Shown here: positions 1 to 13,137 of the stretch, piece after piece
Layout: each line of letters begins with the position of its first letter
How positions within the stretch are numbered: the first letter of the stretch is position 1
Assembly: GCA_024114885.1 (NCBI GenBank)
Contig: CP099426.1
Location: 1-64,000 of the forward strand
Length of the DNA stretch: 64,000 nucleotides
Direction of reading: 5' to 3'
Source: Septoria linicola
Taxonomy: Eukaryota; Ascomycota; Dothideomycetes; Mycosphaerellales; Mycosphaerellaceae
Made by a program: the position numbers and the translations under genes
The notes under the pieces: model-generated
Seen by the model: only the letters and a program-made list of their open reading frames with translations
Told to the model about the DNA's origin: nothing
Databases searched by the model: none

Positions 1-156
1 AACCCTAACCCTAACCCTAACCCTAACCCTAACCCTAACCCTAACCCTAACCCTAACCCTAACCCTAACCCTAACCCTAACCCTAACCCTAACCCTAACC
101 CTAACCCTAACCCTAACCCTAACCCTAACCCTAACCCTAACCCTAACCCTAACCCT
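1..156. repeat. Telomere, (CCCTAA)26
   Basis: Twenty-six uninterrupted copies of the hexamer AACCCT, reading TTAGGG on the minus strand, start at the first base. This is the common filamentous-fungal telomere repeat in the orientation expected for a left chromosome end. The array stops abruptly at 156 and passes straight into RIP-mutated DNA with no degenerate telomere zone. Confidence 0.98.
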
Positions 157-1580
157 AGATATTACTACTACTAGCTAGTAGACTACTCTATAGAACTAAC
201 TTATAGGCTATTAATTAACTTTACGCTAGTATCGTATTAGCGGTCTAGTAAGCGTATATTTACTAGGTTATTATAGGTTAGTACTAGTTATCGATAGAGA
301 CTTAATATACGACCTATCTTATCGTCTTTATTAAATACTAGAAGGCTCTTCTAGCTTAGGGTATCGAGGTAGCTACGAGCTATACCTTCGTATATAGTAG
401 TACCTACTATATTAGTACGTATCTCTACGTAGATAGTCGTAATAGAGGAGATCTCTATACCTAATTCTACTATCGACCTATAAGTAACGATCTTTTAGCC
501 TTTAACTTAGCGTAACTAGGTAAGACCTAGAGTAAGTAGTACGAGGTCGAAGACTATATTTATATTACCTGCTCGCGTATATTCGAAGAAGTAGTAGAGC
601 TATAAAGCTAAGAGGTAGAGCTAGTTAGTCGATATACTACTACCTAGAAGGCTAGAATCGACTATAGTTAAGATAGCGAAGTAGTTACGTTAATATTATT
701 TATAGAAAGTATCGCTTAGCGAACGATAGTTATAGCTATTTAGACCTTCGTAGAGCTCTTTAGGAAGGACCTTAGATAGCGATTTCTAGAAAAAGTAAAA
801 TAATACTATACCGTCGCTAACTATATTATAGAAGATAGTTACTATAACGAGTACGTACTCTATAGTAGGTTCTAGTTAATATAAGGCGTCGGTCTAGAGA
901 GCTTATAGATTGCCTAGATAATAAGCCTTATCTATATAGATTATACTAAAGCTCTACTTATTATAGAGAAGGATCTCGTTATCTATAGACTACGTATACT
1001 ATAAAGGATCTATAGTCGTAACGTCGTTATTATCGTCGCTATCGCTAAGCTCTAAATCGAGGACTATAAGTTCTACTTCGAGTTCCTTATCGACGTTAGA
1101 ACTATCGTCGTCGTTATTAACCTACTCTACGACTAGCGTCTTAGATACGTTATAGCGTATATATACTTTACTCTTCTTAAGAATCTTGTTCTATAGCGAC
1201 TAGAATATACTAAGGATAATAGTAGAAGAAGTACGTAGATCGTTAGATAATAGATTCGAGAGGTATATCTCTAGGCCGTCTAGAGTAGTATTTAGGATAC
1301 TAGTATATTCTACTATAGCTACTCTATCGGTATTACTACCTAGGCTATAGAATATAATAAGGTAGATATATCTTATCGAAGAGAGGTTATTAAATAGCTT
1401 AGTAATAGGCTCGATCTAAGCCTAGAGTATACTTAGTAGGTAGATAACGAGATAAGAGTAGTAGAGAGGCTTAGAGTTAGTAACTTTAAAGTTAGTAAGT
1501 AGCTAGTCGGCCTCGTCGTTAGTAGCGTCTCCTATAGCTATAGTTATATCGTCTAGAAATGTTAGTAAATTATATAATAG

Positions 1581-1645
1581 ATATAGAATAATTTACTAGC
1601 TAGTAGATAGACGTCTTATCTACTAGCTAGTAGATTATTCTATAT
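1581..1645. repeat. 29-bp inverted repeat (hairpin)
   Basis: Arms 1,581-1,609 and 1,617-1,645 are reverse complements at 28 of 29 positions around a 7-nt centre (GACGTCT). Each arm contains the palindrome TACTAGCTAGTA, which recurs through the first 8.3 kb. It could be the fused ends of a small TIR element or a fold-back element. Confidence 0.8.
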
Positions 1646-2969
1646 AACTCTTTAATAAACCGACTTACCTTTCTACTACTATCGTCGTTACTTAATTTCT
1701 CTAGCTATATAGATAACTATATATAGTACCTAGATAGTCTTACTAAGACCGATATTATCTCTAAGGATAGTATAGCGTATCTCCGATTAGAGTATTTTTA
1801 TTAGCTAGGCGATACTAGTAGGTTACTAGAGCTTAAGTAGAAGCCTATCTAGTTTAACCTAGAAGTTTTCGCTAGTAATAGGGTCTATATTTCTAGATTC
1901 TAAGAGTATAACCTTTAGCTTAAGTATAGCGATAGACTCGTCCTATATTAGTAGTATCGCTAAGTAGGTATTTATAGTCGCGTATAGAGTAGCGAATATT
2001 CGAGTATCGATAGTAGTATTAGAGCTATCGACTACTCGTATAATAGAGTCCGAGTATTCTATATATACCTCTTAGAATAGTCGCTACTTATTAACTAAAG
2101 ATATTAAGAGAATAGTTTTAAAGCTAAGCTAATCTATATACTAAATATCGTTATATAAGTACTCGACGTCCTTACTTAATATATTTATAATATAGAGTTA
2201 GATATCGTCGCTTAGGTTATCTAGGTCTAGAGCGATTATAGAAGCGTCGACCTTAATACTACCGAATACTATAATAGTAGTACCTATATCGTTCTACTCT
2301 TTAGTATATACGAAATCCTTAGCAATTTCATTAATCTCTATAAATACTATATCTACTAGTATTATAAGATCTTTAGCTTATCGATAGGCTTACTCGATAG
2401 AGTTAGTAGCTATCGAACTAGAGGTAATATAGTATACTAGCGTAATCGCTTTAGGCTAGTTAATCTTTAAGTTAGTATTAGCGCTCTAGTCTTCTATCTA
2501 ATAGCTCTTCTTTCGTATAAATAGGTAGATAATATAGAAGCCCTAAAAGATATCCTTACTATATAATAAGAACTCGTCTACGAGATAGATAATTAGAGCT
2601 AGTAGCTCTTCTACTAGTATAGATATACTATAGAAAATAGGAGGCAGGTATAACTCTACCTATAATTCTTTATCTACTTAGTAGATATCGATAGCCTACT
2701 TTATAAGATATATAGTATAGAGCGCGATAATAACTATATAGTACGAGAAGCTACCTCTAGTAGAGAGAGAAGCGAGGATCGAGGAGTAACTTATCGAAAT
2801 AGTCCTAGTTAGTAGTCTCTAGGTCCTTCTCGAATAGGACTCTCTTCTTTCTAGACTCTATAATAATATCGATATAGGTATTTAGAGAGAGAACACTTAG
2901 TATTTACTTCTCTAAGCCTTCTTATCCGAAATTATACTATAGTTAAATTAGTACTAGAATTAGAGTATA

Positions 2970-3072
2970 AGTTACTTTAGTAGAATATACTACTAGCTAG
3001 TAATACGATAATATAGACTACTAGCTAGTAGTATATTCTACTTCGTAATACGTTCTACTAAAGTAATATTAG
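2970..3072. repeat. Nested imperfect inverted repeat
   Basis: The outer arms contain TTACTTTAGTAGAA and TTCTACTAAAGTAA. The inner arms carry TACTAGCTAGTA at 2,991-3,002 and 3,019-3,030 with matching flanks. The structure resembles the hairpin at 1,581-1,645 and could be a relic of a small fold-back or MITE-type element. No target duplication could be assigned. Confidence 0.6.
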
Positions 3073-6000
3073 GGAATATAGAAGTAACTCTTACTATAAA
3101 ATACTTATAGTACTCTCTTAGAGTAGGAAAAACTATACGCTATACTAACGAGAACTAATCTAGGCTATTAAGCTCTATATATCTAGCTAAGTTATCGTCT
3201 TTCTATATAATCTATATAGCTTTAATACTATACGTAAATATACTCTAGGTTAGTATAGTAGAAGTAGGTCGAATACTTAAATCTAAGATACTCGTTAAGT
3301 CGTTTACTTACGTCTCTACTCTACTCTTAGCTAAATCGTTACGTAAAACTATTATACTTAGGACATTATCGAGCGAAGTAGTAGCTAGTCTCTTATATAA
3401 GACTTTAGTATTTAGACCTTACTTTTTATATAGAGTCTACGCCTTCTTCGTAGTTAGGGTTACGAATAGTAATAGGGCGTTAAGTAGGTCTTCTATAAGG
3501 GTCTCTATAGTATCGCTAACCTTAGTTCTCTTATTTAAGAAGGTATTAGGTTCCGACTTAGAAACTTATCTCTTATAAGATACTATTATATATATCTTTA
3601 AGGCTTACTTTAAGTAGCTTCTAAGTAAATAGGAAATAACTTACTAGATAGTAATATACTTAGAGGAGATATAGATATAGCTAGCGAATAAATAGAGGAA
3701 TAAATTACTAGCTAGTAACGCGATAGAGAGAGGAGTAGAAGTAGAGGTAAATATTAGAGGTAAGAAGAAGAAGAAGAAGAGAAGAGAAGATAGATTATTA
3801 AATATAGTCGGTAGCTAGCGTAAACAAAGCGACGTTTATAGTATATATATCTATATATATACGATAAATAAGTAAGCGATATTACGCGTAAGTAAAGGAA
3901 AGTAAAGGAATCTATAAGGAAGATAGGAAATCTCTTTATTACTACTAAATTCGGTAGTAGTAGAGGAATATACGTCTTATATCTAGATTTATATATTAGA
4001 AATAAGCTTTTATTAAGCTCTAACTGTCGATCGTAATAGCTAGATTAGGCTTAGCTTATTAGAAGTAACTAGAATTCTACTTCTCGTACGTATATAGAGA
4101 TACCTTAGGTATTATTATATAAGCTTATAGTACCTAAGGTATTAAAATATTTACTAGCTCTAGTTATCTTTAATTACTAGCTAGTAGTATATTTCTCTAA
4201 AGGTATATACCTCTAGTAGTATATTCCTATAATAGTACCTTCCTCTAAAAGTACGTTCTTCTAGAAGTATATACTAAGTATCTAGTAAGTCTATATTCTA
4301 ATTACTAGCTAGTAAGGTATTCCTTAATAAGTAGTTTTAACTTACTCTTCTCTACCTAGAGGCCTACGTAGATATAGCTATCCTTCTTATTCTTCTCTTA
4401 ACTAGTCTATAAACTCTAGGCGTAATAGAGGCTAACTAGGTTACTAGTTCTTCTAGCCCTATATCTATATTAGCGTACTCTATATCTCTTAGTAGACGAC
4501 TAAATACTATATTCGCTAACCCTACTTTATAGTTTAGATTAAAACCTTATATATAGAATAAAGTAAGATCTAGTAGTAGTCTAATAGGTAGCCTTTTAAA
4601 CGTTACTAAAACTTATACCTAAGAGTAGTACTATTATCGAGTATCGATATACTAGTATATATCCTTTAATATAGAACTCTATATAGCTTTACTTTCTAAT
4701 ACTTACGACGAATACTATTATTAAAGTCGAATAGGAAGCTAACTAGAGACTATATAAGCTTGAAGTTGCTATAGTTTCCTATAATAAGGTAGATTTTATT
4801 ATTTATAATCTCCTCGAAGTATTCTATAGACTAGCTAAGCTTGCCCTCTAGAGTAGTTTATTATATTCTAGGTTTAATCTTGTATTTAACTACTTCGAGG
4901 ACATTCTTATAGAACTACTCGAATACTAGGTAGACTAGCTAAAGGATAATTTAACTATAAATACGCTAGTATTTAGAGTATTCGCTAAGCTATTAATAGA
5001 TAAGATCTATACGCCTTATAAGATCGAAGAAGGTATTAACTTTACTACTATATCGAAGGTATTAATAACGAAGGACGCTATTACTAAAAAGAATATAGTC
5101 TATAATATTAGTATAAAATTAGAGTTCTATCTAGTCGAACCGAGGCTCTATCTAAGCGTACCTATACTTACGTAGAGTATTACTAAAGCTAAGTCCGATC
5201 TACTTCTTTATATCTCTAGTCTCTATTATACGTTCGTAGTAGCTCTACTAGAGAGCTAATTCGTAGTAGAGTTCTATTCCTCTAACTACGAATCGAAGAT
5301 AGTAGAGGAATATAGCTATTATTTTAGTTTACTCCTATATAATAATACCTATTCTATAACGAGTATAGACGATCTAGAACCTAGTAGTAAACTTATTTAA
5401 GTTCTACTATATAAAATATAAGTACTCTTCGGTCCTAATTAGCTATATATATAATAGGTAGTTATTAAGTATTAGCTCGAGTTCTATATAGTCTTCTTTA
5501 GTAAGCTAGGTTTATAACGAATAGTACGTTAACTAACTAATATAGTATTCCTTATATAGTCTAAATAATTTTCTACGAGAGTCTATAAGTACTACGTTAG
5601 CTTAGTACTTACTATATAGGTATAACTATTTAATTATATATACGTCTTAGTAGTAGCCTTTAGCCTAGCTCTAAGTAGCCTTAAGGATTACTAGGTCGAA
5701 TATAAGTTTCTCTAATCCGTCGTTAGAGAAAAGATATAGTTTTAAAGAATTAGTAATCTTCTTTATAGAACTATAGAACTAAGAGTAGATAAGTCTACCT
5801 TTAAAGAGTTTCGATCGTCGTAGAGTAAGGCTTATAAGATTATAGGCCTTATAAAGTAGATTCTACTTATAGAGTATCTATCTACTCTAAGATAGCTCTC
5901 TATTATATATCTACTCGAGATACTTCTTAAGATAGTATCGTTTCTATATATAGACATATACTTGCTCGTTATAAGGATCTCGGTTATCGGCTAGTAATCG

Positions 6001-7226
6001 GTAGAATTAGGTATAAATCTCTTTACTAATATTAATAAATAGGCGTTCGCGTTAGATAACGTTAAAATCGAGAACCCGCTCTAGATACGTCCTAAAGTTC
6101 TCTATCGTATAGAGTAACGTTAGATATATAAGACTTGTCTTAAATTATAATTTTATCTCTTTAGCTAAAAAGAATAGTTAAGGCTCCTAGAAGTTATAAA
6201 GTCTAGCTTTCTTCTCGATAATTTTAAGAATATTACTCTATATCTCGCTAAGATATTCTAGGTATAGATAATAGGTAATTACTCTCTATATTTTATATCT
6301 TACTTCTCTAACTAAGCGATCCTTAATCTAATATACCTTACTATTAATATAGGTATATTAATACGTAGTAGGAAGATATTAAGTATAATAGGTATTATAG
6401 AATATATAGATAGTAGAGTAGAAGATCCTATCTAGCTAGCGGGTATATTATTCCTTAGTAAGCGAGATAAATTTCCTAGTAGTAGTAGGTATATATAGGA
6501 AGAGGATAAAAACTAATATCTCTATCGTTTCTTTAATCCTTCTAAGATAGAAGTAGAGAATATTCTAGAGTAGATTTAACTACGATCGTAGTTATTCTGC
6601 TTCTTAATCCTCGGTATAATAATTAGTATAGATATAAAGGTCTATACTAATATTCTACTTTAAAAGTAGTATAGGCTAGTAGCGAATACTCTAGCGTACA
6701 AAACTAAGATATAATATAAATCCTAAGAAACTATTAATATCGAAAGCGATATTAGCTTTAGTAGCTAGAGTCTACTCTTTATAGAAGTATATATACTTTA
6801 GAGGAGGTCTTATTCTATTTAGCTATAAAGATATACTATAAAACATTTCCTTCTATTAAGGTATATTATAATATAGAAGGTAGTTAGCTATAATTCGCGT
6901 TAGTATTCTAAGTAGAGAAGGGAATAGGGCGCTTCTAAAGGCTTCTAATAGTAAATAATAGTCTATATCGCCTACTTTCTCTAAATATTAAAGGCGCTCT
7001 ATTTTATAATTATCTAATATATATCTATAAAATCTACCTTATAACTACTAATATAGCTTCTTAGCTATATACTTATATAGGTCTTATAATACGTTACTAC
7101 TATCGCTATTATTATTAACTTCGCTACTCTTACTATTATCGCTACCTAACCGATTATAGTTTCTAGCTTTGTCGTTAGGTTAGTAGGTCGTATCTTAGTT
7201 ATTAGAGCGACCTAGGCTATTAGGCC

Positions 7227-7374
7227 GGTCCTAGTCGTTAGCGCGATTCTAGTCGTTAGCGTAGTCCTAGTCGTTAGCGTAGTCCTAGTCGTCGGTACGA
7301 TTCTAGTCGTTAGTATAGTTATAGTCGTTAGTACGATTCTATTTATTAGCGTAGTCCTAGTCGTCGACGTAGTC
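7227..7374 (-). repeat. 18-bp minisatellite, about 8 units
   Basis: About eight tandem 18-bp units such as AGTCCTAGTCGTTAGCGT run from 7,227 to 7,370, with more degenerate copies upstream. The period is six codons. On the minus strand each unit reads Asp-Tyr/Arg-Ala/Thr-Asn-Asp-stop, where the TAG stop is what RIP would make of TGG (Trp). The array therefore looks like a decayed coding hexapeptide repeat inside a longer minus-strand frame. Confidence 0.7.
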
Positions 7375-8334
7375 TCTTATATTTTCGTCTTCTAGTTTAT
7401 TCTCTCTATCTAGTATACTAATAGAATAGGTATAATATATAGCTTTACTACTCTCTAGTAACTAGTCGCTAGGGCTTACGACGCTAGAGCTTATAATAGT
7501 ATTATCGAACTTAGCTATTCGAACCTATAGAGAGTCTATAGAGGAAGGTATATTAGTAGAGTCCTAAGTTAGTAGTATACTACTAGCCCTACTAGATATA
7601 GAAATTAGACTATATAAGAGTTCTTTAATATCTCTTAGAGAAGAGTCTACTATAGGTAGGTCTAGTACTTCTAGTAAGTTAGACTAAAGATCTACTCTAT
7701 ATTTATTAGATATTTTACTATTATAGAGATTATTATAGTCGTCGATAGGAAGGGCGTCTTCTAAAAGCTATATATTATTAGGATCGTTAGGAAGTAGAAT
7801 ATCTAGAATATAGAGTTAAAGAGATAGTAGAGTAGGAGTTAGTTACTCTACGATTATATTAAGATAGTAGATAATAAGATTACCTTATTATTACTAATAG
7901 GTAGTTATAGCTAAAGTACTATTCTATATAGTACGCTATAAACGTAACTATCGCTATCGTTCCTAGTCGCGCTCTCGACGTATATATACTACTTTAGCTA
8001 CGACGTTAGAAGATAATAGACGACTATATTTTAGAGGTATATTAGAATAATATTATATCTCGAAGGTAGTAGTTAGGATACGACCTTAACTTTCTAAAAG
8101 AAAATATAGGTAGCGATATAGCTAGATTTAAAGGAATTTTACTATTACTATAAGAGGCGTATAAGTAGTATTAGGAGCTAATTAAAGTATATAGAGTAGC
8201 TACTTATAGTACTAAGAAGAATATAGAATACTCTACTAGCTAGTAGGAGTTTTAATTACTAGCTAGCTAAGTATTCTACTTCTCTTAATCTACTAGAGGT
8301 CGTCTTCTAAATAAAGGCTCTTACGAGTTAGAGC

Positions 8335-8480
8335 CTCTTTATTATAGCTAGGCCCTTTATTATAGCTAGACTCTTTATTATAGCTAGCTCTCTTATTATA
8401 GCTAAGCGCTTTATTATAGCTAGGCTATTTATTATAGCCGAGCTCTTTATTATACCTAGACCCTTTATTATACTTAGACC
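8335..8480. repeat. 19-bp minisatellite, about 8 units
   Basis: Tandem degenerate copies of CTCTTTATTATAGCTAGGC follow one another with a period of about 19 bp. The array runs directly into the longer duplication that starts at 8,461. Confidence 0.75.
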
Positions 8481-8819
8481 CGATTACGACGCTAAAAGCT
8501 ACTAACTACGCGACGTAGTTATATAATAATACTACGTCGTAGAGATAAATAGAAGAGTACGTTTAAGAGCTCTATATACGTAGAGTATAGAGATATATAT
8601 TTCTTAATAAGAAGTATCTAGTATACGACGTTACTATATTATTCTAGAGCGTAATCGACCCTTTATTATACTTAGACCTAATTACGACGCTAAAAGCTAC
8701 CGACTACGCGACGTAGTTATATAATAATACTATATCGTAGAGACAAATAGAAGAGTACGTTTAAGAGCTCTATATACGTAGAGTATAGAGATATATATTT
8801 CTTAATAAGAAGTACCTAG
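8461..8819. repeat. Tandem duplication, 161-bp copies, 198-bp period
   Basis: Segments 8,461-8,621 and 8,659-8,819 are near-identical direct copies differing at a few positions, mostly transitions. Each copy contains an internal palindromic stretch (ACTACGTCGTAG and its partner). The second copy abuts the truncated Gypsy remnant. Confidence 0.8.
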
Positions 8820-8859
8820 GAATATCTAAGCCTAAACTCGAAGATATTCTCTAGACTAG

Positions 8860-10640
8860 AGTAAATCGAGATAGATATATTAGATATAGCTATAGAAGCG
8901 TACTATATATAGAAGTACGACGGGAAATAGTACCTAGTAGCCTATTACTTATAGAAAATAACTCTTATAGAATAAAACTATAATATATACGATAAGAAAC
9001 TACTTATAATTATTATAGCCTTATAATACTAGAGGATCTACGTAGAAGAAGTACTAGGACTTACGATTCTTTCTAATTATAAGAATCTAACCTACTTTAC
9101 TACGACTAAAGTACTAACTCGTAGGTAGGCCTACTAGTTAGAGCTACTAGAATAATATAAGTTCGAAATCTACTATATCCTAGGTAAGGATAATAGTAGA
9201 GTAGACGCCTTAAGTTAAAGAAGCGACTATATAGAAGAAAAGGAACTTATATAATAACGAGTACTTAAGGTAAATAAAGATAGAAGCCTTAGCGCGAATA
9301 TAATAGAATTTAACTATATAGTATATATCCTTTAGGATAAAGAGGAACAATTCCTAATTATATAGAGGAAATACTAAGTTCCTAAAGACTAAGAAGACGA
9401 GTATATTTACTAGAATTACGATAATCTAATATATAGATACTCTAGAGTAACTAAGATAATAGAACTAGTCTAACGAAGTTTTAGCTTTCTATAGATACGA
9501 TAGCGTATTATTAAATATATTAAATACTATAAGTAGTACTAAAGGAATAAAGTAGAACGATACGCGAAATATAGATATCTATAGTTTAGGACTCTACTAT
9601 AATAACTATAGGACGAAGTTATAATAGACTTTATTATAAAACTTCTAACCTCTAAAGATTAGGCGATATAAGCTAACTACGATATAATTATAGTTATAGT
9701 CGATAGGCTCTCGAAATACGTATACTTTATTCCTTATAGTAAAACCTATACTATAGAGTAACTTAGATACCTTATTATAGATCGACTTATTCGATACTAT
9801 AGATTCCTAAAAGTATTTATTATAGATAGAGACAAGCTCTTTATATTAAACTACTAGAAGACCTTAGTTAGAACACTTAGAATTAAATACAAGCTATCTA
9901 CTATATATTACCTATAGACTAATAGGTAGATAGAGAGAGTAAATTAGACGCTAGAGTAATATCTTAGAGACTACGTTAACTACGTATAGGACAATTAGGT
10001 ATTACTACTACCTATAGCGTAAATTACTATTAATAACTATATATTAGAGACTATAAGAATTACGCCGTTCTTCGTAAACTATAGAAAGAATCCTAACTTG
10101 TTTAGACTATAGGGTTACTACTCTTAGGTAGAACGCGCGATAATACTCTTAGAGAATATAAAAAGACTTTACTAGGAACTAGAAAATCGGATTTAGGATT
10201 CCTAGTAATTACTAACGAAATCCTAAAATAAGAAATTAAAAATAGTACCTTAGCTAAAGAAGAGAGATAAGATCTATCTTCTTATAAAAAACCTAAAGAT
10301 AAGAAGAAAGACTAAGAAATTAGACTAAGTTAAAGTTAGACTATTTCTAATTAAAGATATTAGAGGACTAGTTAACTACTAACTCGTACTACCTAAGGAC
10401 GTAAAGATCTACCTAGTATTCTATATCTCGTTATTAGAACTAGCTAACTCTAAAACACTTTACTAAAAACATTTTACTTCTAACCTAAGGAAACTAATAA
10501 ATTCGAAGTTAAGAAAATCCTAGACTAGAAGAGTTAGAAATACCTAGTTAAGTAGAAAGGATACTATAACTTAGAAAATACCTAGGAACTAATAAGAAAC
10601 CTTACGAATTACTAATAGCTTCTAAAAGTATTCTACTAGG
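8860..10640 (+). mobile_element. 5'-truncated Ty3/Gypsy chromovirus remnant
   Basis: On the plus strand a single degraded frame, broken only by TAG/TAA, reads as a Gypsy polyprotein tail. It begins with RNase H (YNIYDKKLL near 8,975, then a YILGKDNSRVDALS-type motif near 9,175-9,215). An integrase core follows (about 9.6-10.1 kb, including IIDRLIRYY and LSTIYYL). It ends in a chromodomain-like stretch near 10,540-10,610 (LSRKDTIT, derived from a VKWKGY-type motif). Reverse transcriptase and gag are missing and no LTRs were found. It is a different copy from the palindromic Gypsy pair. Confidence 0.7.
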
Positions 10641-11754
10641 AATAATACTAGTAGAATCTATCGTATTATTAATAAAATTAATCGAGGACTAGACTATAGA
10701 AGATAATATAGCGCTAATACCTACTACGAGATAATCGATATCCTTATCCTCTACGAATTCTCTAGATTCCTCTATCTTAGACTAAAGATAGAGAGCCTTC
10801 TTCTTTATACGCTCCTCTACCTACTTTAGAATCTTCTTATTCTATATTAACTAGGAAAGGATAGACGTAAGCTCTTCTTTATTCTACTCTACTTTCTTTC
10901 GATATTCCTTTTAAGTCTAGTTAAGAGACTTCTAGAAGAGATTTACGTACTTTCGACCCTACTTAATATATTTAGTATAACGAAGATAATACTTAGAGTT
11001 CTCTATAACGATATAATCGTAGCTATTTAATTAATAGTAGTCGTAAGGAAGAATTATAGAGGAACTAAAGAATAGAGTTTCTTTATAAAGACGAAGATAA
11101 TTCTTTAAAGAAGAGAAAGCTATCTTTATACTATAAGGAATAGGTAACCCTAAACCTTATAACCTTAGAGCTTTAGGATAAAGCTAAGCTAGAAGAGAGA
11201 TAGTATTACGGTTTAATAGCGTAGCTATTAGAACCTCTACGATTATTAGATAATAAGCCTTGTCTATAGGAAGGCTACTTACCTATAATAGAGTAATTAG
11301 GAAAATATAGTAGCTAGTAGGTACTAATAGATAGCTATAGTATATATATATCTAATTACTCCTTAGTAATACTAAGGTAACTATCGGTTACTATAAGTAA
11401 CTATTAATTACGACTTTATAGAGTAATTCTAAAAGATATAGGAATCTCCTTTATATATAGATACGATAAGTAGTCTTCTAGATAGTTATCGTATATAACT
11501 TACTATTCTATCTTACTAATTAGATTATAATCTCCTACTTCGTTATACTTCTAACTAGACCTCTCTACCTAGCTTAAACCCGATTAAGCTAAGTACCTAC
11601 TTAGTAAGATCTTAGGTTATCGCTCTAGTAATAACCTAATAGAAGATTAAGCTTACTCTTAGTATTAATACTAATAAATTAGCTATAAGAGACATAGCTT
11701 AATTATAAGCTTAATATATAATATAGCTAGTTAGAGAGATTAAGAAGTAGCTAA
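10640..11754. other. RIP-mutated spacer, nothing identified
   Basis: This lies between the truncated Gypsy remnant and the first complete Gypsy element. Minus-strand frames around 10.75-11.05 kb are relatively open and Lys/Glu-rich, suggesting decayed coding sequence, but no domain is recognisable. Confidence 0.4.
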
Positions 11755-11759
11755 GAGCT

Positions 11760-11930
11760 TATAAAAGAGGTATATAGTAATATATAGAGCGTCCTCCTAA
11801 TAAGACTATTAGAATATCGTAAGACTAATTCTTACCTCCTTTCGGATATATACGCGTACTATAATTATACTATACGCTAAGTCTACGAGCCTAAGACGTA
11901 TCTAACCTTTAACCTTACCTAGCTCTTATA
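11760..11930 (-). repeat. LTR (3' LTR of Gypsy copy A)
   Basis: This 171-bp repeat is near-identical to 18,252-18,422 and inverted relative to 18,651-18,821 and 25,135-25,305. The four LTRs have exactly equal length and differ mainly by transitions. Confidence 0.9.
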
Positions 11931-12299
11931 ACTATCTTCTCTTTCTAAGAGAGCTACTCTTAGCGATACCTTACTTAATAGGTTATATTCTAGGCTTCCT
12001 ATTTAGTCCTTATAATATACTTTATATATTCTACGCCTATCGCGTCTCTAGCGCGTTATACCTATAAGCTCTTAGCGTATTATATAAATCTACGCTATAA
12101 AGTAAAGAGTTACTATACGTATTACGTTTATATAGTAATATATTTCCTACTATAGCGACTACGTCGCTAGGCTCGAGTATATTCTTTTAAAAACTCTTCT
12201 AACTCTCTCTTAGACTTTCCTTCTATATATAATATTTTCTATATTCTTAGTAAGGTAGTCGACTCGTACTATAACTATACTATTAACGTAAGTACTATA

Positions 12300-13137
12300 C
12301 TACTAAAATATACTAGAGTCGTAGTTACGAACTACCTACTCTATACTATCGATAATATTAGAGGCTAAGGAGATATAGATATCTACCTCTACTATATTAA
12401 GTATAGCTATAAGAGTATAGCTCTTTAAATACTTCTTAACTACGCTTTACCTACTAATAGACTACGTATAGATAACGAGCCTTCGTACGACGAGGTAATA
12501 AAGCCTAGCTAGAAGATTAAGTACTAGCGCTATAAGCGCTAATACTACCTCTATAAGTATATTACTAATAGTAATCTTAAGTAGTAGGCGTACTACGTAC
12601 TATACTACTACTAGTAGCTAGAGACCCTCCTAGAGGGCGTATATAAAGAGTAGGCTAAGCGTCGCCTAAAGAACCTCTAGACTTCTATTAAGACCTCTAA
12701 GAAGGTCTTTACTAGTAATAAGAGTAAAGCTATTAGTAGCTAGGATACGCTACGTAAGACGAGTATACTCGCCTTACTAGTAGCTAGCGCGATATCTATC
12801 GCTAGTCTAGTAGAGACCTAGTACTAGTCTAACTTTATAGTAGCTATATTTAAGCTATAGTATAAGATATACCTACTTTTCCTATACGATCCTTCTACGA
12901 TACTAATACTCCTTATAGACTAACTATATAGTAGGCGCCTCTAGCGACGCTCTAGACGCTACTATAGAGACGGCCTATCTCGAGAGTAGTAACTAGAAGG
13001 AGAGTAACCTCTTAGAGAACGTTATATCTAACGAGAAGGTAGACGAGGATAAGAATAAGGATAGCGTCGCTAGTAGAAACGCTAGTAATATCGCCTCTCG
13101 AGATAGAGATACTATACCGTCTATAGATAATAAGTAA
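12300..13137 (+). pseudogene. Antisense open frame in Gypsy copy A
   Basis: This frame of about 280 codons runs antisense to gag-pol, between the pol end and the 3' LTR, and is interrupted only by TAG/TAA of RIP type. It encodes a charged C-terminus (for example NEKVDEDKNKDSVASRNAS) and then stops. The mirrored frame is present in copy B at about 23,935-24,770. I do not recognise the product. It could be an accessory gene of this Gypsy family or a chance opening. Confidence 0.35.

Larger units (their letters stand above)
157..7226. other. Unclassified RIP relics
   Basis: No gene and no family could be named. Frames interrupted only by TAG/TAA (RIP-type stops) can be followed on the plus strand around 5.2-6.3 kb and on the minus strand around 6.6-7.4 kb, so parts look like decayed coding sequence, probably of transposable elements. 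I found no LTR pair or protein motif that fixes a class. Hairpins at 1,581-1,645 and about 2,970-3,072 and a recurrent 12-bp palindrome are described separately. Confidence 0.5.

Noticed and set aside
7227..7374. CRISPR-like array (regular repeats)
   Set aside because: Units are contiguous without spacers and the genome is fungal; it is a minisatellite.
12300..13137. env-like gene of the Gypsy element
   Set aside because: It is antisense to gag-pol and shows no signal peptide or membrane segment, so no envelope function is supported.
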